Shown here in pieces: positions 44,470 through 54,100 of a stretch of 64,000 bases of DNA (within the stretch, counting starts at the first letter, position 1; every line of letters starts with the position of its first letter). Origin of the DNA: Phascolarctobacterium sp. (GTDB lineage: Bacteria; Bacillota; Negativicutes; Acidaminococcales; Acidaminococcaceae). The stretch spans positions 1 through 64,000 of the forward strand of contig NZ_JAUNOQ010000007.1 of NCBI RefSeq assembly GCF_030531065.1, written 5' to 3'. The position numbers and the translations under genes are program-made. The notes under the pieces are model-generated. The model searched no databases. It saw only the letters and a list, made by a program, of their open reading frames with translations, and had not been told where the DNA came from.

Positions 44470-44976
44470 CTACATATCGTTATCGCAGCGCAGCTTTTCC
44501 AACAAAATCGTCATATATCTTGAAGAAAAACCACGCGCCGCCATAAAGCGTCCCGCCGCCGCGTATATTTTTTTGTCGTACTGCCGCGCCCCCGCCAGCT
44601 TGCGGCGATTACGCTGCAAAAAAAGCTCCGCCGCATTTTCCGCCAGCTCGCTCTCCCGCTCCGGCGTAAAGCGCTGCAAAATTTCGCTTACCAGCTCCTG
44701 CCCCACGCCCCGTTTTTGCAGCTCGGCCTGCAAATGCAGCCTGCCATAGCAGCGCTTATTGAGCCAGGCCTCGTAAACGCGCTCCGCATAGCGCCGCTCG
44801 TCCACCAGACCGTAATGCCGCAGCTTAGCGATGGCCGCGTCGGCCTGCTCTTCATCCGCGCCCTTCTGCTGCAAGCGTTCGCGCAGCTTCTGCTCGCTGT
44901 AATCCTTATAAGAAAGTAAATCCAGCGCACAGCTGTAAGCCTGCTGCGCGCTGGTAAATTTTTCCTTAGAGTTCAT
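44470..44976 (-). CDS. recX: Regulatory protein RecX
   Basis: 168 residues from ATG at 44976, overlapping the recA 3' end by 11 bp. Motifs are [29 protein letters not shown] and [14 protein letters not shown], the three-helix RecX repeats. It binds and restrains RecA filaments. A longer start inside recA is open but has no support. The recA-recX pairing is conserved. Confidence 0.88.
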   Translation of the reverse strand: MNSKEKFTSAQQAYSCALDLLSYKDYSEQKLRERLQQKGADEEQADAAIAKLRHYGLVDERRYAERVYEAWLNKRCYGRLHLQAELQKRGVGQELVSEILQRFTPERESELAENAAELFLQRNRRKLAGARQYDKKIYAAAGRFMAARGFSSRYMTILLEKLRCDNDM

Positions 44977-46027
44977 CTTTGAAGATTGTTTCCACATCTG
45001 CTTCCTGCTCTTCGTCCGCATCGGCAGCAACGCTCGGCTTAGCCACGGTAGCCGCACGGATTTTAGCTTCGATTTCTTTGGCAATCTCCGGATTGTCGCG
45101 CAGAAAATCCTTCACCTTCTCCTTGCCTTGGCCCAAACGGGTATCGCCGTATGAATACCAGGCGCCGCTCTTATTGATAATATCCAGATCTGCGCCCAAA
45201 TCCACCAAACAGCCCTCGTGAGAAATGCCCTTGCCGTACATAATATCAAACTCCGCCTGCTTAAAGGGAGGCGCAACTTTATTTTTAACAACCTTCACGC
45301 GCGTACGGCTGCCAATAACCTCGTTGCCGTTTTTCAGCGTATCGGCACGGCGCACCTCCAAACGCACGGTGGAATAAAATTTCAGCGCACGGCCGCCCGT
45401 AGTGGTCTCCGGATTGCCGAACATTACGCCCACCTTTTCACGAATCTGGTTGATAAAAATAGTGGCGCATTTGGATTTAGCGATTAAACCGGTCAGCTTG
45501 CGCAAAGCCTGGCTCATCAACCGCGCCTGCAAACCTACGTGGGAATCGCCCATTTCGCCCTCAATTTCAGCGCGGGGAACCAGGGCCGCAACAGAGTCGA
45601 TAACGATAATATCGATCGCGCCGCTGCGCACCAAAGCGTCGGCAATCTCCAAAGCCTGCTCGCCGTTGTCCGGCTGGGAAATCAGCAAATTGTCGATATC
45701 AACGCCCAAATGACGGGCATATTCCGGGTCCAGTGCGTGCTCCGCATCGATAAAAGCGGCATACCCGCCCGCCTTCTGCGCTTCGGCAATCATGTGCAGC
45801 GCTACCGTAGTCTTACCGGAAGATTCAGGCCCGTAAATTTCAATAACGCGGCCGCGGGGAATACCGCCCACGCCCAGAGCAATATCCAGCGACAATGCGC
45901 CGGTGGGAATAACTTCTATATTCATTTTGGCGCTGGCCTCGCCGAGCTTCATAATGCTGCCCTTGCCAAAATCTTTTTCAATCTGGTGCATAGCCATATC
46001 CAAGGCTTTCTTTTTATCTGCATCCAT
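44966..46027 (-). CDS. recA: Recombinase RecA
   Basis: 353 residues from ATG at 46027 (AGGAGG 8 nt upstream). Walker A is GPESSGKTT, then the conserved DAEHALDP and the MAW-region [21 protein letters not shown]; the acidic C-terminus is normal and there is no intein. Strand exchange and SOS coprotease. No LexA box of the CGAAC-N4-GTTCG type was seen in front of it. Confidence 0.97.
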   Translation of the reverse strand: MDADKKKALDMAMHQIEKDFGKGSIMKLGEASAKMNIEVIPTGALSLDIALGVGGIPRGRVIEIYGPESSGKTTVALHMIAEAQKAGGYAAFIDAEHALDPEYARHLGVDIDNLLISQPDNGEQALEIADALVRSGAIDIIVIDSVAALVPRAEIEGEMGDSHVGLQARLMSQALRKLTGLIAKSKCATIFINQIREKVGVMFGNPETTTGGRALKFYSTVRLEVRRADTLKNGNEVIGSRTRVKVVKNKVAPPFKQAEFDIMYGKGISHEGCLVDLGADLDIINKSGAWYSYGDTRLGQGKEKVKDFLRDNPEIAKEIEAKIRAATVAKPSVAADADEEQEADVETIFKDEL

Positions 46028-46066
46028 CAGCATGTCCTCCTGCTATTAAATTTTCTCGCTAAATAA

Positions 46067-46095
46067 ATTATACAAACAAAAGTTTTTCTTGTCAA
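46067..46095 (-). promoter_or_regulatory. recA promoter, perfect consensus
   Basis: Minus strand: TTGACA (46095-46090), 17-bp spacer, TATAAT (46072-46067), 40 bp before the recA start. Matches the sigma70 consensus at all 12 positions. Confidence 0.85.
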
Positions 46096-46107
46096 GGATA
46101 GTTTTGC

Positions 46108-46968
46108 CTATTTTGCCGCCAACAGCTTCTGCACTTCCTGCTGCGTAAAGGCATAGGTAGTATTGCAGAACTGGCAGTGAGCCTCCGTCACCTCGTCCTG
46201 AGCCAGCTCCGTCAGCGATTTTTTATCCAGCGCGCCCAAGGCCGCCAGAATGCGGTCGCGGCTGCAGCGGCATTTAAACTGCAGCGGCAAACTTTCCTTA
46301 ATGTCCACGTCAAGGCCGCGCCCCAAAATTTCAATCATCTTAGCCGGCGTATAGCCAAGCTCCAGCAGCTGCGTAACGTAGGGCGTCAGGCCGACGTTTT
46401 CCTCCAGCTTGGCCAGCACCTCGTCGGCGCAGCCAGGCATAGCCTGAATAAAAAAGCCGCCCGCCGCCGTGACCAGTCCGTCCTTATCCACCAAAACGCC
46501 CAGGGCCACGCTGCTGGGAGTCTGCTCCGACACATAAAGATACTTCGTCAAATCGCTGGCAATTTCGCCGTCGGCCAGCTCGCAGTAACCGGTAAAAGGC
46601 TCGGCGTTCTGCAAATAGCGGGTAACGATAATATTTCCCTGGCCGATACCGCCGCCCACATCCAGCTTGCCGTCCTCCTTCAGCGGCAAAAAAGCGTCGG
46701 GATTTTCCACATAACCGCGCACATTACCGCCCTCGGCGTCCGCCACTACCTCGCCCAGGGGACCGTCGCCCTTCAACCGCAGGCTGATGCGTTCGCCGTC
46801 CTTCATCATGGCCGCCAGCAGCAGCGCTCCGCTCATAGCGCGTCCCAGGGCCGCGCTGGCCAAATGAGAACAGCCGTGCTTCCGCGCCGCCTCGCGCACC
46901 AGGTTAGTGGTGTTCAAAGCGTAAATGCGCACGCCGTCGGCCGTAGCCTTAGTTAAAATGTCTTTCAT
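46108..46968 (-). CDS. hslO: Redox-regulated chaperone Hsp33
   Basis: 286 residues from ATG at 46968 after GAGGT. The Hsp33 core has GRAMSGALLLAAMMKDGERISLRLKGDGPLG and the C-terminal redox switch CRC (about 238-240) plus CQFC (about 268-271), the four zinc cysteines. Oxidation releases zinc and activates holdase function. Its 5' region contains a promoter and terminator that make a short RNA or an attenuator. Confidence 0.93.
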   Translation of the reverse strand: MKDILTKATADGVRIYALNTTNLVREAARKHGCSHLASAALGRAMSGALLLAAMMKDGERISLRLKGDGPLGEVVADAEGGNVRGYVENPDAFLPLKEDGKLDVGGGIGQGNIIVTRYLQNAEPFTGYCELADGEIASDLTKYLYVSEQTPSSVALGVLVDKDGLVTAAGGFFIQAMPGCADEVLAKLEENVGLTPYVTQLLELGYTPAKMIEILGRGLDVDIKESLPLQFKCRCSRDRILAALGALDKKSLTELAQDEVTEAHCQFCNTTYAFTQQEVQKLLAAK

Positions 46969-47044
46969 AATCTTACCTCGTCCTCGCAAAGCTCTGCTGC
47001 AAATGTCAACCCGGCTGCGCGTGAGCCTCGCTTGTTCTTTTTTA

Positions 47045-47076
47045 CAAAAATAAGCCCACTAACTACTAGCGGGCTT
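47045..47076 (-). terminator. Terminator inside the hslO 5' region
   Basis: Minus strand AAGCCC/GGGCTT with a 13-nt loop, followed by TATTTTTG. It sits 76 nt before the hslO start codon and about 45 nt after the promoter's start point region ends, so it ends a short transcript or attenuates hslO. Confidence 0.7.
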
Positions 47077-47121
47077 GTACTTCTCACGTCAGGAACTCGC
47101 CTGCAGCCGCAGGCTATCCTG
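47045..47121 (-). ncRNA. Candidate 77-nt small RNA or hslO leader
   Basis: Starts about 7 nt after the -10 box at 47133-47128 and ends at the T-run of the terminator. The 5' part folds as a double stem: CAGGA pairs with TCCTG, enclosing CCTGC-GGCT-GCAGG. A 14-nt single strand (ACGTGAGAAGTACA) joins it to the terminator hairpin. No Rfam family recognised. Either a free small RNA (Hfq is encoded in this window) or a leader with read-through control of hslO. Confidence 0.5.
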
Positions 47122-47127
47122 TCTTTT

Positions 47128-47156
47128 ATTATACGGCAAATCAAATTAAAATGCAA
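47128..47156 (-). promoter_or_regulatory. Promoter of the hslO leader/small RNA
   Basis: Minus strand: -35 TTGCAT (47156-47151), 17-bp spacer, -10 TATAAT (47133-47128). Confidence 0.75.
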
Positions 47157-47234
47157 CGCTAAAACTAACGCCGGGGCGCTATACTTTATGTAAAGATTTT
47201 TTGAATAGCGTTTCGTTATGGAAAAGAGCGCTGC

Positions 47235-47696
47235 TTACATTTCCTTAAACAGGTTGACCATTTCCATAGCCGTCATAGCGCAGTCCACGCCCTTATTGCC
47301 GGCCTTAGTGCCCGCGCGCTCCACAGCCTGCTGAATATTTTCCGTAGTCAGCACGCCGAACGCCACCGGCACGCCGGTTTGCAAGCTGACCTGGGCGATG
47401 CCCTTGGAAGCTTCGGCGCAGACATAATCAAAATGAGGCGTAGCGCCGCGGATAACTGCGCCCAGGCAAATAACGGCGTCGTACTTGCCGCTTTCCGCCA
47501 GCTTTTTAGCGGCCATAGGAATCTCAAAAGCGCCCGGCACCCAGGCCACGGTCAAATCCTCGTCGGCCGCCTCGTGGCGCACCAGGCAGTCCACGCAGCC
47601 GCTCAGCAGCTTACTGGTAATAAATTCATTAAAGCGAGCCACCACAATGGCAAATTTCAAACCCTTCGCCGTTAATTTACCTTCTAATACGTTCAT
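47235..47696 (-). CDS. ribH: 6,7-dimethyl-8-ribityllumazine synthase
   Basis: 153 residues from ATG at 47696, with GAGGAGG upstream. Conserved [43 protein letters not shown] and [17 protein letters not shown] cover the whole lumazine synthase fold. It condenses ribityl-aminouracil with the RibB product. Last gene of the rib operon, 140 bp after ribBA. Confidence 0.95.
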   Translation of the reverse strand: MNVLEGKLTAKGLKFAIVVARFNEFITSKLLSGCVDCLVRHEAADEDLTVAWVPGAFEIPMAAKKLAESGKYDAVICLGAVIRGATPHFDYVCAEASKGIAQVSLQTGVPVAFGVLTTENIQQAVERAGTKAGNKGVDCAMTAMEMVNLFKEM

Positions 47697-47872
47697 GATA
47701 AAATCCTCCTCGTATAATATTTTCAGATACAAAAATTTTCTTTAATCACTTATCAACAACTGAAGTAAGCAATTACTATATCGCCAAGCGAAACAAAAAT
47801 TACGGCGCTGCGCGCAATGCGCGTCCAAAATTTCGCTGACCGCCGCAATATCTAATTGCAAATTACAACAAA

Positions 47873-49102
47873 TTATTTGTGGCAGCCGCAGCCGCATTCG
47901 TGCAGCTTATGCCCCATCTTTTCTTCTTTCACATCGAGATAATGCTCGTTGTACTGATTGGGCTCCATCACAATGGGCACGCGCTCCGTAATCGTGATGC
48001 CGTAGCCGCTCAAGCCAATGCGCTTAGCCGGGTTATTGGTAATTAGGCGGATGCTGGTCAGCCCCAAATCGGACAGAATCTGCGCGCCCAGGCCGTAATC
48101 CCGCAGGTCGGGCGCAAAGCCCAGGCGCACATTGGCCTCCACCGTATCCAGCCCCGTGTCCTGCAAAGCGTAGGCGCGAATCTTATTGGCCAGGCCGATA
48201 CCGCGTCCCTCCTGGCGCATATACACCACAGCGCCGCAGCCCTCGCGCTCAATCATGCGCAAAGCCGTGGCCAGCTGGTCGCCGCAATCGCAGCGCAGGC
48301 TGCCGAAAGCGTCGCCGGTCAAGCATTCGCTGTGTACGCGCACCAGCACGTCCTTTTTCCCGGCAATGTCGCCCTTGACGATGGCCACGTGGCACAAATT
48401 ATCCAAATCGTTTTCATAAGCGATAATGCGGAATTTGCCGTACTTGGTCGGCAGCGCCGCTTCAGCCGCACGATGCACCATCTTTTCATGGGATTTGCGG
48501 TAGGCCACCAAATCGGCTACGGTAATAAATACCAGGCCATGCTTTTGGGCGAACTTAATTAAATCGGGAGTGCGCGCCATATGCCCGTCGTCGTTCATAA
48601 TCTCGCAGCAAATGCCCACGGGCTTCAACCCGGCCAACTTGCACAAATCCACCGTGGTTTCCGTGTGGCCGGTGCGCACCAGTACGCCGCCCTCACGGGC
48701 GCGCAACGGGAACACATGACCGGGACGGCGGAAATCGCCGGGCTGCGCGCCGTCCTCAGCGCATTTTTTCATGGTGTAGGCCCGCTCGTAAGCCGAAATT
48801 CCCGTGCTCGTATCCACATGGTCCACGGATACGGAAAAGGCCGTTTCATGGTTATCCGTATTCTTGCTGACCATAGCGCCGAATTGCAGCTTGTCCATAA
48901 CGGAACCGTCCGCCGGCATACAAATCAAGCCGCGGGCCTCCTTAGCCATAAAATTGATCGCCTCCGGCGTGCACAGCTCGGCGGCCATAATCAAATCGCC
49001 CTCGTTCTCGCGCTCCTCGTCGTCGGTGACCAGCACCATTTTGCCTGCCTTAATCGCAGCTACAGCTTCCTCAATCGTATTATACTTAAATTTTTCCTGC
49101 AT
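47873..49102 (-). CDS. ribBA: Bifunctional 3,4-dihydroxy-2-butanone-4-phosphate synthase / GTP cyclohydrolase II
   Basis: 409 residues. The N-terminal RibB half has [16 protein letters not shown] and the acidic loop, plus [23 protein letters not shown]. The C-terminal RibA half has zinc-binding [21 protein letters not shown] and [11 protein letters not shown]. It supplies both entry substrates of riboflavin synthesis. A His/Cys-rich tail ([10 protein letters not shown]) is common in Firmicute versions. The start follows GAGGG. Confidence 0.95.
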   Translation of the reverse strand: MQEKFKYNTIEEAVAAIKAGKMVLVTDDEERENEGDLIMAAELCTPEAINFMAKEARGLICMPADGSVMDKLQFGAMVSKNTDNHETAFSVSVDHVDTSTGISAYERAYTMKKCAEDGAQPGDFRRPGHVFPLRAREGGVLVRTGHTETTVDLCKLAGLKPVGICCEIMNDDGHMARTPDLIKFAQKHGLVFITVADLVAYRKSHEKMVHRAAEAALPTKYGKFRIIAYENDLDNLCHVAIVKGDIAGKKDVLVRVHSECLTGDAFGSLRCDCGDQLATALRMIEREGCGAVVYMRQEGRGIGLANKIRAYALQDTGLDTVEANVRLGFAPDLRDYGLGAQILSDLGLTSIRLITNNPAKRIGLSGYGITITERVPIVMEPNQYNEHYLDVKEEKMGHKLHECGCGCHK

Positions 49103-49112
49103 GATTTATCCC

Positions 49113-49763
49113 TCACATAAAGCCGTTCGCCAACAGCGTATTTTTATCCAGCAGCGCCGCGCCGTCCTGTTTTTTATCCCAGCTCAGCATGCGCTCCACA
49201 TATTTGCCGATAATATCCGTTTCCAGATTCACCTTATCGCCCACATCCTTAAAGCCCAGCGTCGTTTCTTTCGCCGTATGGGGAATCAGCGATACGGAAA
49301 AATCCGTGTCCGTGATCTGCGTTACCGTCAGGCTGATGCCGTCGATAGCAACGCTGCCCTTCTTAATAATATATTTCAGCAGCTCCGGCGGCGCGGAAAT
49401 ATTTACCACCATAGCGATACCTTCGGGGCGGCGGCCGGCGATTACGCCCTGCCCCTCCACGTGGCCGCTGACGATATGCCCGTCGAGCCCGTCGCATAAA
49501 CGCAGCGTGCGCTCTAAATTCACCTTATCGCCCGTGCGCAGCTGCCCGATATTAGTCAGGCGTACCGTTTCCGGCATCACGTCCGCCGTAAAAGCGCCGC
49601 CGTCCAGACGCACCACCGTCAGGCAAGCGCCGTTGACCGCCACGCTGTCGCCTATCTTTAAATTTTGCATAACCTTAGCGGCGCTGACAGTCAAATGGTA
49701 CGACTCGCCCTGCCGCGCCAAATTTTGTACCGTGCCTAATTCGGCAACCAAACCCGTGAACAT
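49113..49763 (-). CDS. ribE: Riboflavin synthase alpha chain
   Basis: 216 residues. Two lumazine-binding repeats are present: MFTGLVAELGTV with DSVAVNGACLTV, and the second with GHIVSGHVEGQG and GSVAIDGISLTV. Converts two ribityllumazines to riboflavin. Start overlaps the ribD stop (TAATG). Confidence 0.94.
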   Translation of the reverse strand: MFTGLVAELGTVQNLARQGESYHLTVSAAKVMQNLKIGDSVAVNGACLTVVRLDGGAFTADVMPETVRLTNIGQLRTGDKVNLERTLRLCDGLDGHIVSGHVEGQGVIAGRRPEGIAMVVNISAPPELLKYIIKKGSVAIDGISLTVTQITDTDFSVSLIPHTAKETTLGFKDVGDKVNLETDIIGKYVERMLSWDKKQDGAALLDKNTLLANGFM

Positions 49764-50863
49764 TATTCCGCCTCCTTTGGCACGAGGCCCGTTACTAAGA
49801 AGTCAGGCCCCAGCTGACGCGCTTCCACCTGCTCCAATAGCCAGCCGTCCTCGATGAACGCGCAGCCTGCGCCGCCGACAGGAGTACAAGCCTTACTGCC
49901 GCCGATAATTTTCGGCGCTATAAAAGCGTACACCCTGTCCGCCAGCCCTGCGTCACGAAAAGCGCCGTGAACCGCGCCGCCGCCTTCTACCAACAGGCTC
50001 GTAATGCCGCGCCGGGCCAGCTCGTCGATTACCTGGGAAACAGGCAGCTTGCCTTCAATCAAGGGCAGCCGCACTACCTCCACATTGGGCAGCGCGTTTA
50101 AAGCGTCCGCCTTTACTGCGTCTGCCGCGAGGCCTGTAAAAATCAACGTATCTGCCGCCGGGTTCAGCACCGCAGCCGTCAGCGACAGCCGCAGACGTCC
50201 GTCCAGCACTACCCGCACGGGATTTTTGCCCTCCACCATGCGCGTGGTCAGCTCCGGGTCGTCGGCCAGCACCGTACCTGCGCCTACCAAAACGGCGTCG
50301 TGCGCACGGCGCAGCCTGTGCGCAAAAGTTCGCGCCTCCTCGCCGGTAATCCATTTGCTGTCCCCGGTGCGGGCAGCAATCTTACCGTCCAAAGTCATAG
50401 CATATTTCAAGCTGATAAAGGGCCGCCGCTTCGTTATCCAGGTAAAAAAGCGCTCGTTTAAGCGCAGCGCCTGCTTTTCGCACACGCCCGTCACAACTTC
50501 TATGCCCTGCAAGCGCAGGTACTGCAAGCCCTGCCCCGCTACCTGGGGATTGGGGTCCGTACAGGCCACAACAACCTTTTTAATGGCCGCACGCGCTAAA
50601 GCTACGCAGCAGGGGCCGGTGCGGCCGTAATGAGCGCAGGGCTCCAGGGTAACGTAGGCGGTGGCGCCGCGAGCCAGCTGCTTGGCTTCAGCCAGAGCGT
50701 TGACCTCCGCGTGAGCCTCGCCTGCCTTGTGGTGATAGCCCTCGCCCACAATATTACCGTCGTCGTCGACAATTACGCAGCCCACCATCGGGTTAGGGCT
50801 GGTATTGCCTTCAGCCTGCAGCGCCAGCGCCAACGCCCGCTGCATATACTGTTCGTCCGTCAT
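49763..50863 (-). CDS. ribD: Bifunctional pyrimidine deaminase/reductase RibD
   Basis: 366 residues. The deaminase half has zinc motifs HAEVNAL and VTLEPCAHYGRTGPC. The reductase half has ISLKYAMTLDGKIAARTGDSKWITG and LLVEGGGAVHGAF. It catalyses two successive steps of riboflavin synthesis. First gene of the operon, 75 bp after the FMN riboswitch aptamer. Confidence 0.95.
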   Translation of the reverse strand: MTDEQYMQRALALALQAEGNTSPNPMVGCVIVDDDGNIVGEGYHHKAGEAHAEVNALAEAKQLARGATAYVTLEPCAHYGRTGPCCVALARAAIKKVVVACTDPNPQVAGQGLQYLRLQGIEVVTGVCEKQALRLNERFFTWITKRRPFISLKYAMTLDGKIAARTGDSKWITGEEARTFAHRLRRAHDAVLVGAGTVLADDPELTTRMVEGKNPVRVVLDGRLRLSLTAAVLNPAADTLIFTGLAADAVKADALNALPNVEVVRLPLIEGKLPVSQVIDELARRGITSLLVEGGGAVHGAFRDAGLADRVYAFIAPKIIGGSKACTPVGGAGCAFIEDGWLLEQVEARQLGPDFLVTGLVPKEAE

Positions 50864-50901
50864 TCATTATCACCTTCAAACTTCAAATTAGGGGTCAAAG
50901 C

Positions 50902-50937
50902 AAAAATCGCGCCAAGACCTCGGGGTCCCAGCGCGAC
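50902..50937 (-). terminator. Riboswitch expression-platform terminator
   Basis: Minus strand TCGCGC (50936-50931) pairs with GCGCGA (50912-50907), followed by TTTTTG. It lies between the FMN aptamer and ribD, so FMN binding should stop transcription here. Confidence 0.8.
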
Positions 50938-50949
50938 GCATAATGCTCC

Positions 50950-51062
50950 AGCCACCTTTTCTCATCCAGACTCTACTGTCGGTACCGGAATTGCGCCGGT
51001 TCGTGCCTTACGGCTCGCGGACTATAACCGCCGGTAGGGAATTGCACCCTGCCCCAAAGGTT
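50950..51062 (-). ncRNA. FMN riboswitch (RFN element)
   Basis: The minus strand shows the conserved RFN blocks in order: CTTTGGGGCAGGGTG, AATTCCCTACCGGCGGT, AGTCCGCGAGCC, then ATTCCGGTACCGACAGT, AGAGTCTGGATGAGA and the closing GGTGGC. It is followed by an intrinsic terminator and ribDEBAH, the classic feedback control of riboflavin synthesis. Confidence 0.95.
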
Positions 51063-51082
51063 TACCTTATGAAGTTGTTTTT

Positions 51083-51111
51083 ATTATAACGGCTGCTTAT
51101 AAATTAGTCAA
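51083..51111 (-). promoter_or_regulatory. rib operon promoter
   Basis: Minus strand: -35 TTGACT (51111-51106), 17-bp spacer, -10 TATAAT (51088-51083), directly before the FMN aptamer. Confidence 0.8.
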
Positions 51112-51127
51112 GCGAAGGAATTGTGAC

Positions 51128-51160
51128 AAAAACAGACGGCCGTCCTAAAGCGACCGTCTG
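51128..51160 (-). terminator. Terminator of the tpsBA operon
   Basis: CAGACGG pairs with CCGTCTG across 14 nt on the minus strand, followed by TTTTTG. It lies 31 bp after the tpsA stop codon. Confidence 0.8.
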
Positions 51161-51190
51161 CAAAAGCATTATAAGATATTATTGGGATTA

Positions 51191-54100
51191 TTAATCAATC
51201 TCCATACCGCCGTCGACAAAGTGAACCTCTGCCTTGCGTTCGCGTTTATTGCGCTGCTTATCCCATTGGTACCAGGGATATTTATCCTCGGCCTGCCAAA
51301 TATCGTAATTACGAGGATCGTCGGGATCGATAACAGGCGGTACTACCGGCTCGAACGGGTCGTATTTCACGACTTTAACCGTCAACGGTTCGATATCGTA
51401 ACCCAAATTATTATGGCTCTTGTCTACAACATTGATTTGCTGCGTTGTAAACAAGTTATACGTGCCAACGGAGTCGACCGCTTTGCCCGACAGCAAGCCG
51501 TTCAAGCCGTCTTGATTCATGCTGCTTAGATAATCTGCCATGCTATGCGCGCCGTTAGGATCGGCAGCCTGAATATAACCTATCTGGACTTCCTTGCCCG
51601 CAGCGTTCTGCGTATAAACATTGACAGTATCGCCCACCGCTCTTACCACGATGCTCTGCTGCCCAGCAGCAATAAGTTGCACGTCGGCAGTCTGCACGAA
51701 TTTAATTTTCGTCAGGAACACTTTCAGCAGCTTATTATAACCGTACTTATTACCGCCATCGTAGGACTTCCAAACGGTATCGTTATCAACGCTATAATCT
51801 TCTCCATTGAGGTCGTAATAATCGAAAGCGCTGCTATTAGCACCTTTATTGCCAATAACTTGTTGATTTGTACCGTCATTTACCGCTCCGGCGTTAAACA
51901 CCTGGTCAACAGCGCTTTCGTTATTGCCAACTACGCCGCCTACGCTCGTGCCGCCTAAAACTTTACCGGTGTTGTACGCCGCAGTTAAAGCGCCTGTGCC
52001 TTTTAAAGTATCTGCGGCATTATTGCCAACCACACCTCCGATATTCGAGCTGCTAGTATCTACGGTATAATAGCCAATTACATTGCCAGCCGCGTCCTTC
52101 ACTGCTACAGCGTCAGCGCTATCACTTTCGCTATACTCGCCGCCTACTACCGTACCATTGTTGTAAACTTGATGTGCATAATAGTTATTCTGACTGTCGC
52201 GTCCGCCTGCTACCGTACCGTAGTTGATACCAAGTAAGCCGCCTACGTTAGCGCTGCCGATTACCACGCCGTCAACTTCGCCAATAAGATTGGATTGATT
52301 GATATCTCCGTAGTTTACGCCAATCAAGCCGCCTGTGCCGCTGGTACCTTGACCATAGACAATACCGCCGTTAATCAGCGTTACATGCTGCATATTGCTT
52401 TCATTAACGCCAAAGATACCGCCTGCGCCGCCCTTTATAGCATATACATAGCCGTCGTTGCGCACTTTCGTAGGATCATCAGTCGTGCCGCTGACCATAC
52501 CTTTATTCAAGCCGGCAATACCGCCTACGTAATTATCGCCGACAACCTTGCCGCTGTTGGCGTTGCCTGCGCCGGTAATTCTGCCCTTTTCGGTATTGAT
52601 GCCGGTAATACCGCCTACATATTTTGCTCCTGCGACATTAACTGAACCAGTATTGGTAGCGTTAATAATCAGGCCATCGTTATAACCGGCCACGCCGCCG
52701 AAATACTGAGCGTTACTACCATCTACATACAAGGTAAGATTGCTGTTCATATACCTGATAGTGCCGCTTTCTTCGTTAAAGCCAGCTACGCCGCCTACAT
52801 TAGTATGGCCGTGGATAGAGCCGTTATTGATTAAGTCGCTGCCCTCGGCGTCGATGCTGCCCTGGTTGACGCCCGCGATGCCGCCGACGTTAGTCGTGCC
52901 CACGATGGTCGCGCTGCCGTCGTTCGTCACATGATTCAGCGCGGAGCTTTCTCCGTTCGTGCCGACCATGCCGCCGACATTGTTGACGCCGTGAATAAAG
53001 CCGGTGTTGCGCGCGTTGGTAATCGTCGTATTCTGGTTATTGCCGACTACGCCGCCGGCGTTTTGCGCTTTTTTGTCAACGTCCAAACCGTCGGAGTTAC
53101 TGGTAATATTGCCCGCGTTGACGGCGTTGGTTATCGTATTTTTTGCGCTGTTATCGCTGCCGCTGTAGCCGACTACGCCGCCCACTCCGTTGCCGCCGAT
53201 AAGATGCGCTTCGTTGTAAGCGTTGACGATGCTCGCGCCGTTGTAGTTGACGCCCGCGATGCCGCCGACGTTGTCCGTACTGCGGATTTCTGTATTACCA
53301 GAACCATCAACGCCCTTGTACTTGCCGTTGAGGACGCCCCAGCTTTCAATGGTATTGAGTTCAGCGTTCTCGCCGTAGTTAATACCAACCACGCCGCCCA
53401 AGGCCTGCGCGTCACCGCTGTTGCTGGTAATAGCGGAATTAGTTGTGCTGCCGCTAATCTCCTTAATATTGACGCCCGCAATACCGCCCGCAGTGGAATC
53501 TAAGCGCGTAACGCCCGCGCCGTCATTTTGAATGCCAGCGTCACCAGCAATCACCGCGTCGCTGGTCGTAACATTGCTAATCGCGCCCGCGTTGATGCCC
53601 GCGATACCACCCGCCGCGCTGACGTGATGATGCTCACCGTCGCTAAAAACGTTAGTCGTATGGACGTTGCCATTGCTCTCCACCCTGTTGCCGAAGGTCG
53701 TAACATTAGAGATTGTGCCATCGTTCACACCGGCGACCGCGCCCACGCTGCCGCCCGTAAAATTGGACGAGATGATGTTCAAATCTTTCACGCTGCCAGC
53801 CGTGCCGATATGGCTGAACAAGCCCGCGTAATCAAAATTGCTATGCGTAGTTGCGTCCGGCGTAACGCTCAGTCCGATAATGCTGTAGCCGCGTCCGTCC
53901 AGCGAACCGGTAAAGGCCATATTAAAATCGTCGGTATTACCGCCGCCGTTGCCTCCCGCAACGCCGTAACCGATACCATGGAAATTTTGCAAATTGTTGG
54001 CGTCGATGTCGTTTTTCAAAGCGAATTGATAGCTAAAAATTTTGCTGCTATTATTATTTTTGTAATAATTGTTGATGCCCTGCAGCTGTTCGGCGTTCTC

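Noticed and set aside
46028-46107. LexA (SOS) box before recA
   Set aside because: No CGAAC-N4-GTTCG-like palindrome is present around the consensus promoter; the ACAAAC/GTTTGT resemblance is too weak.
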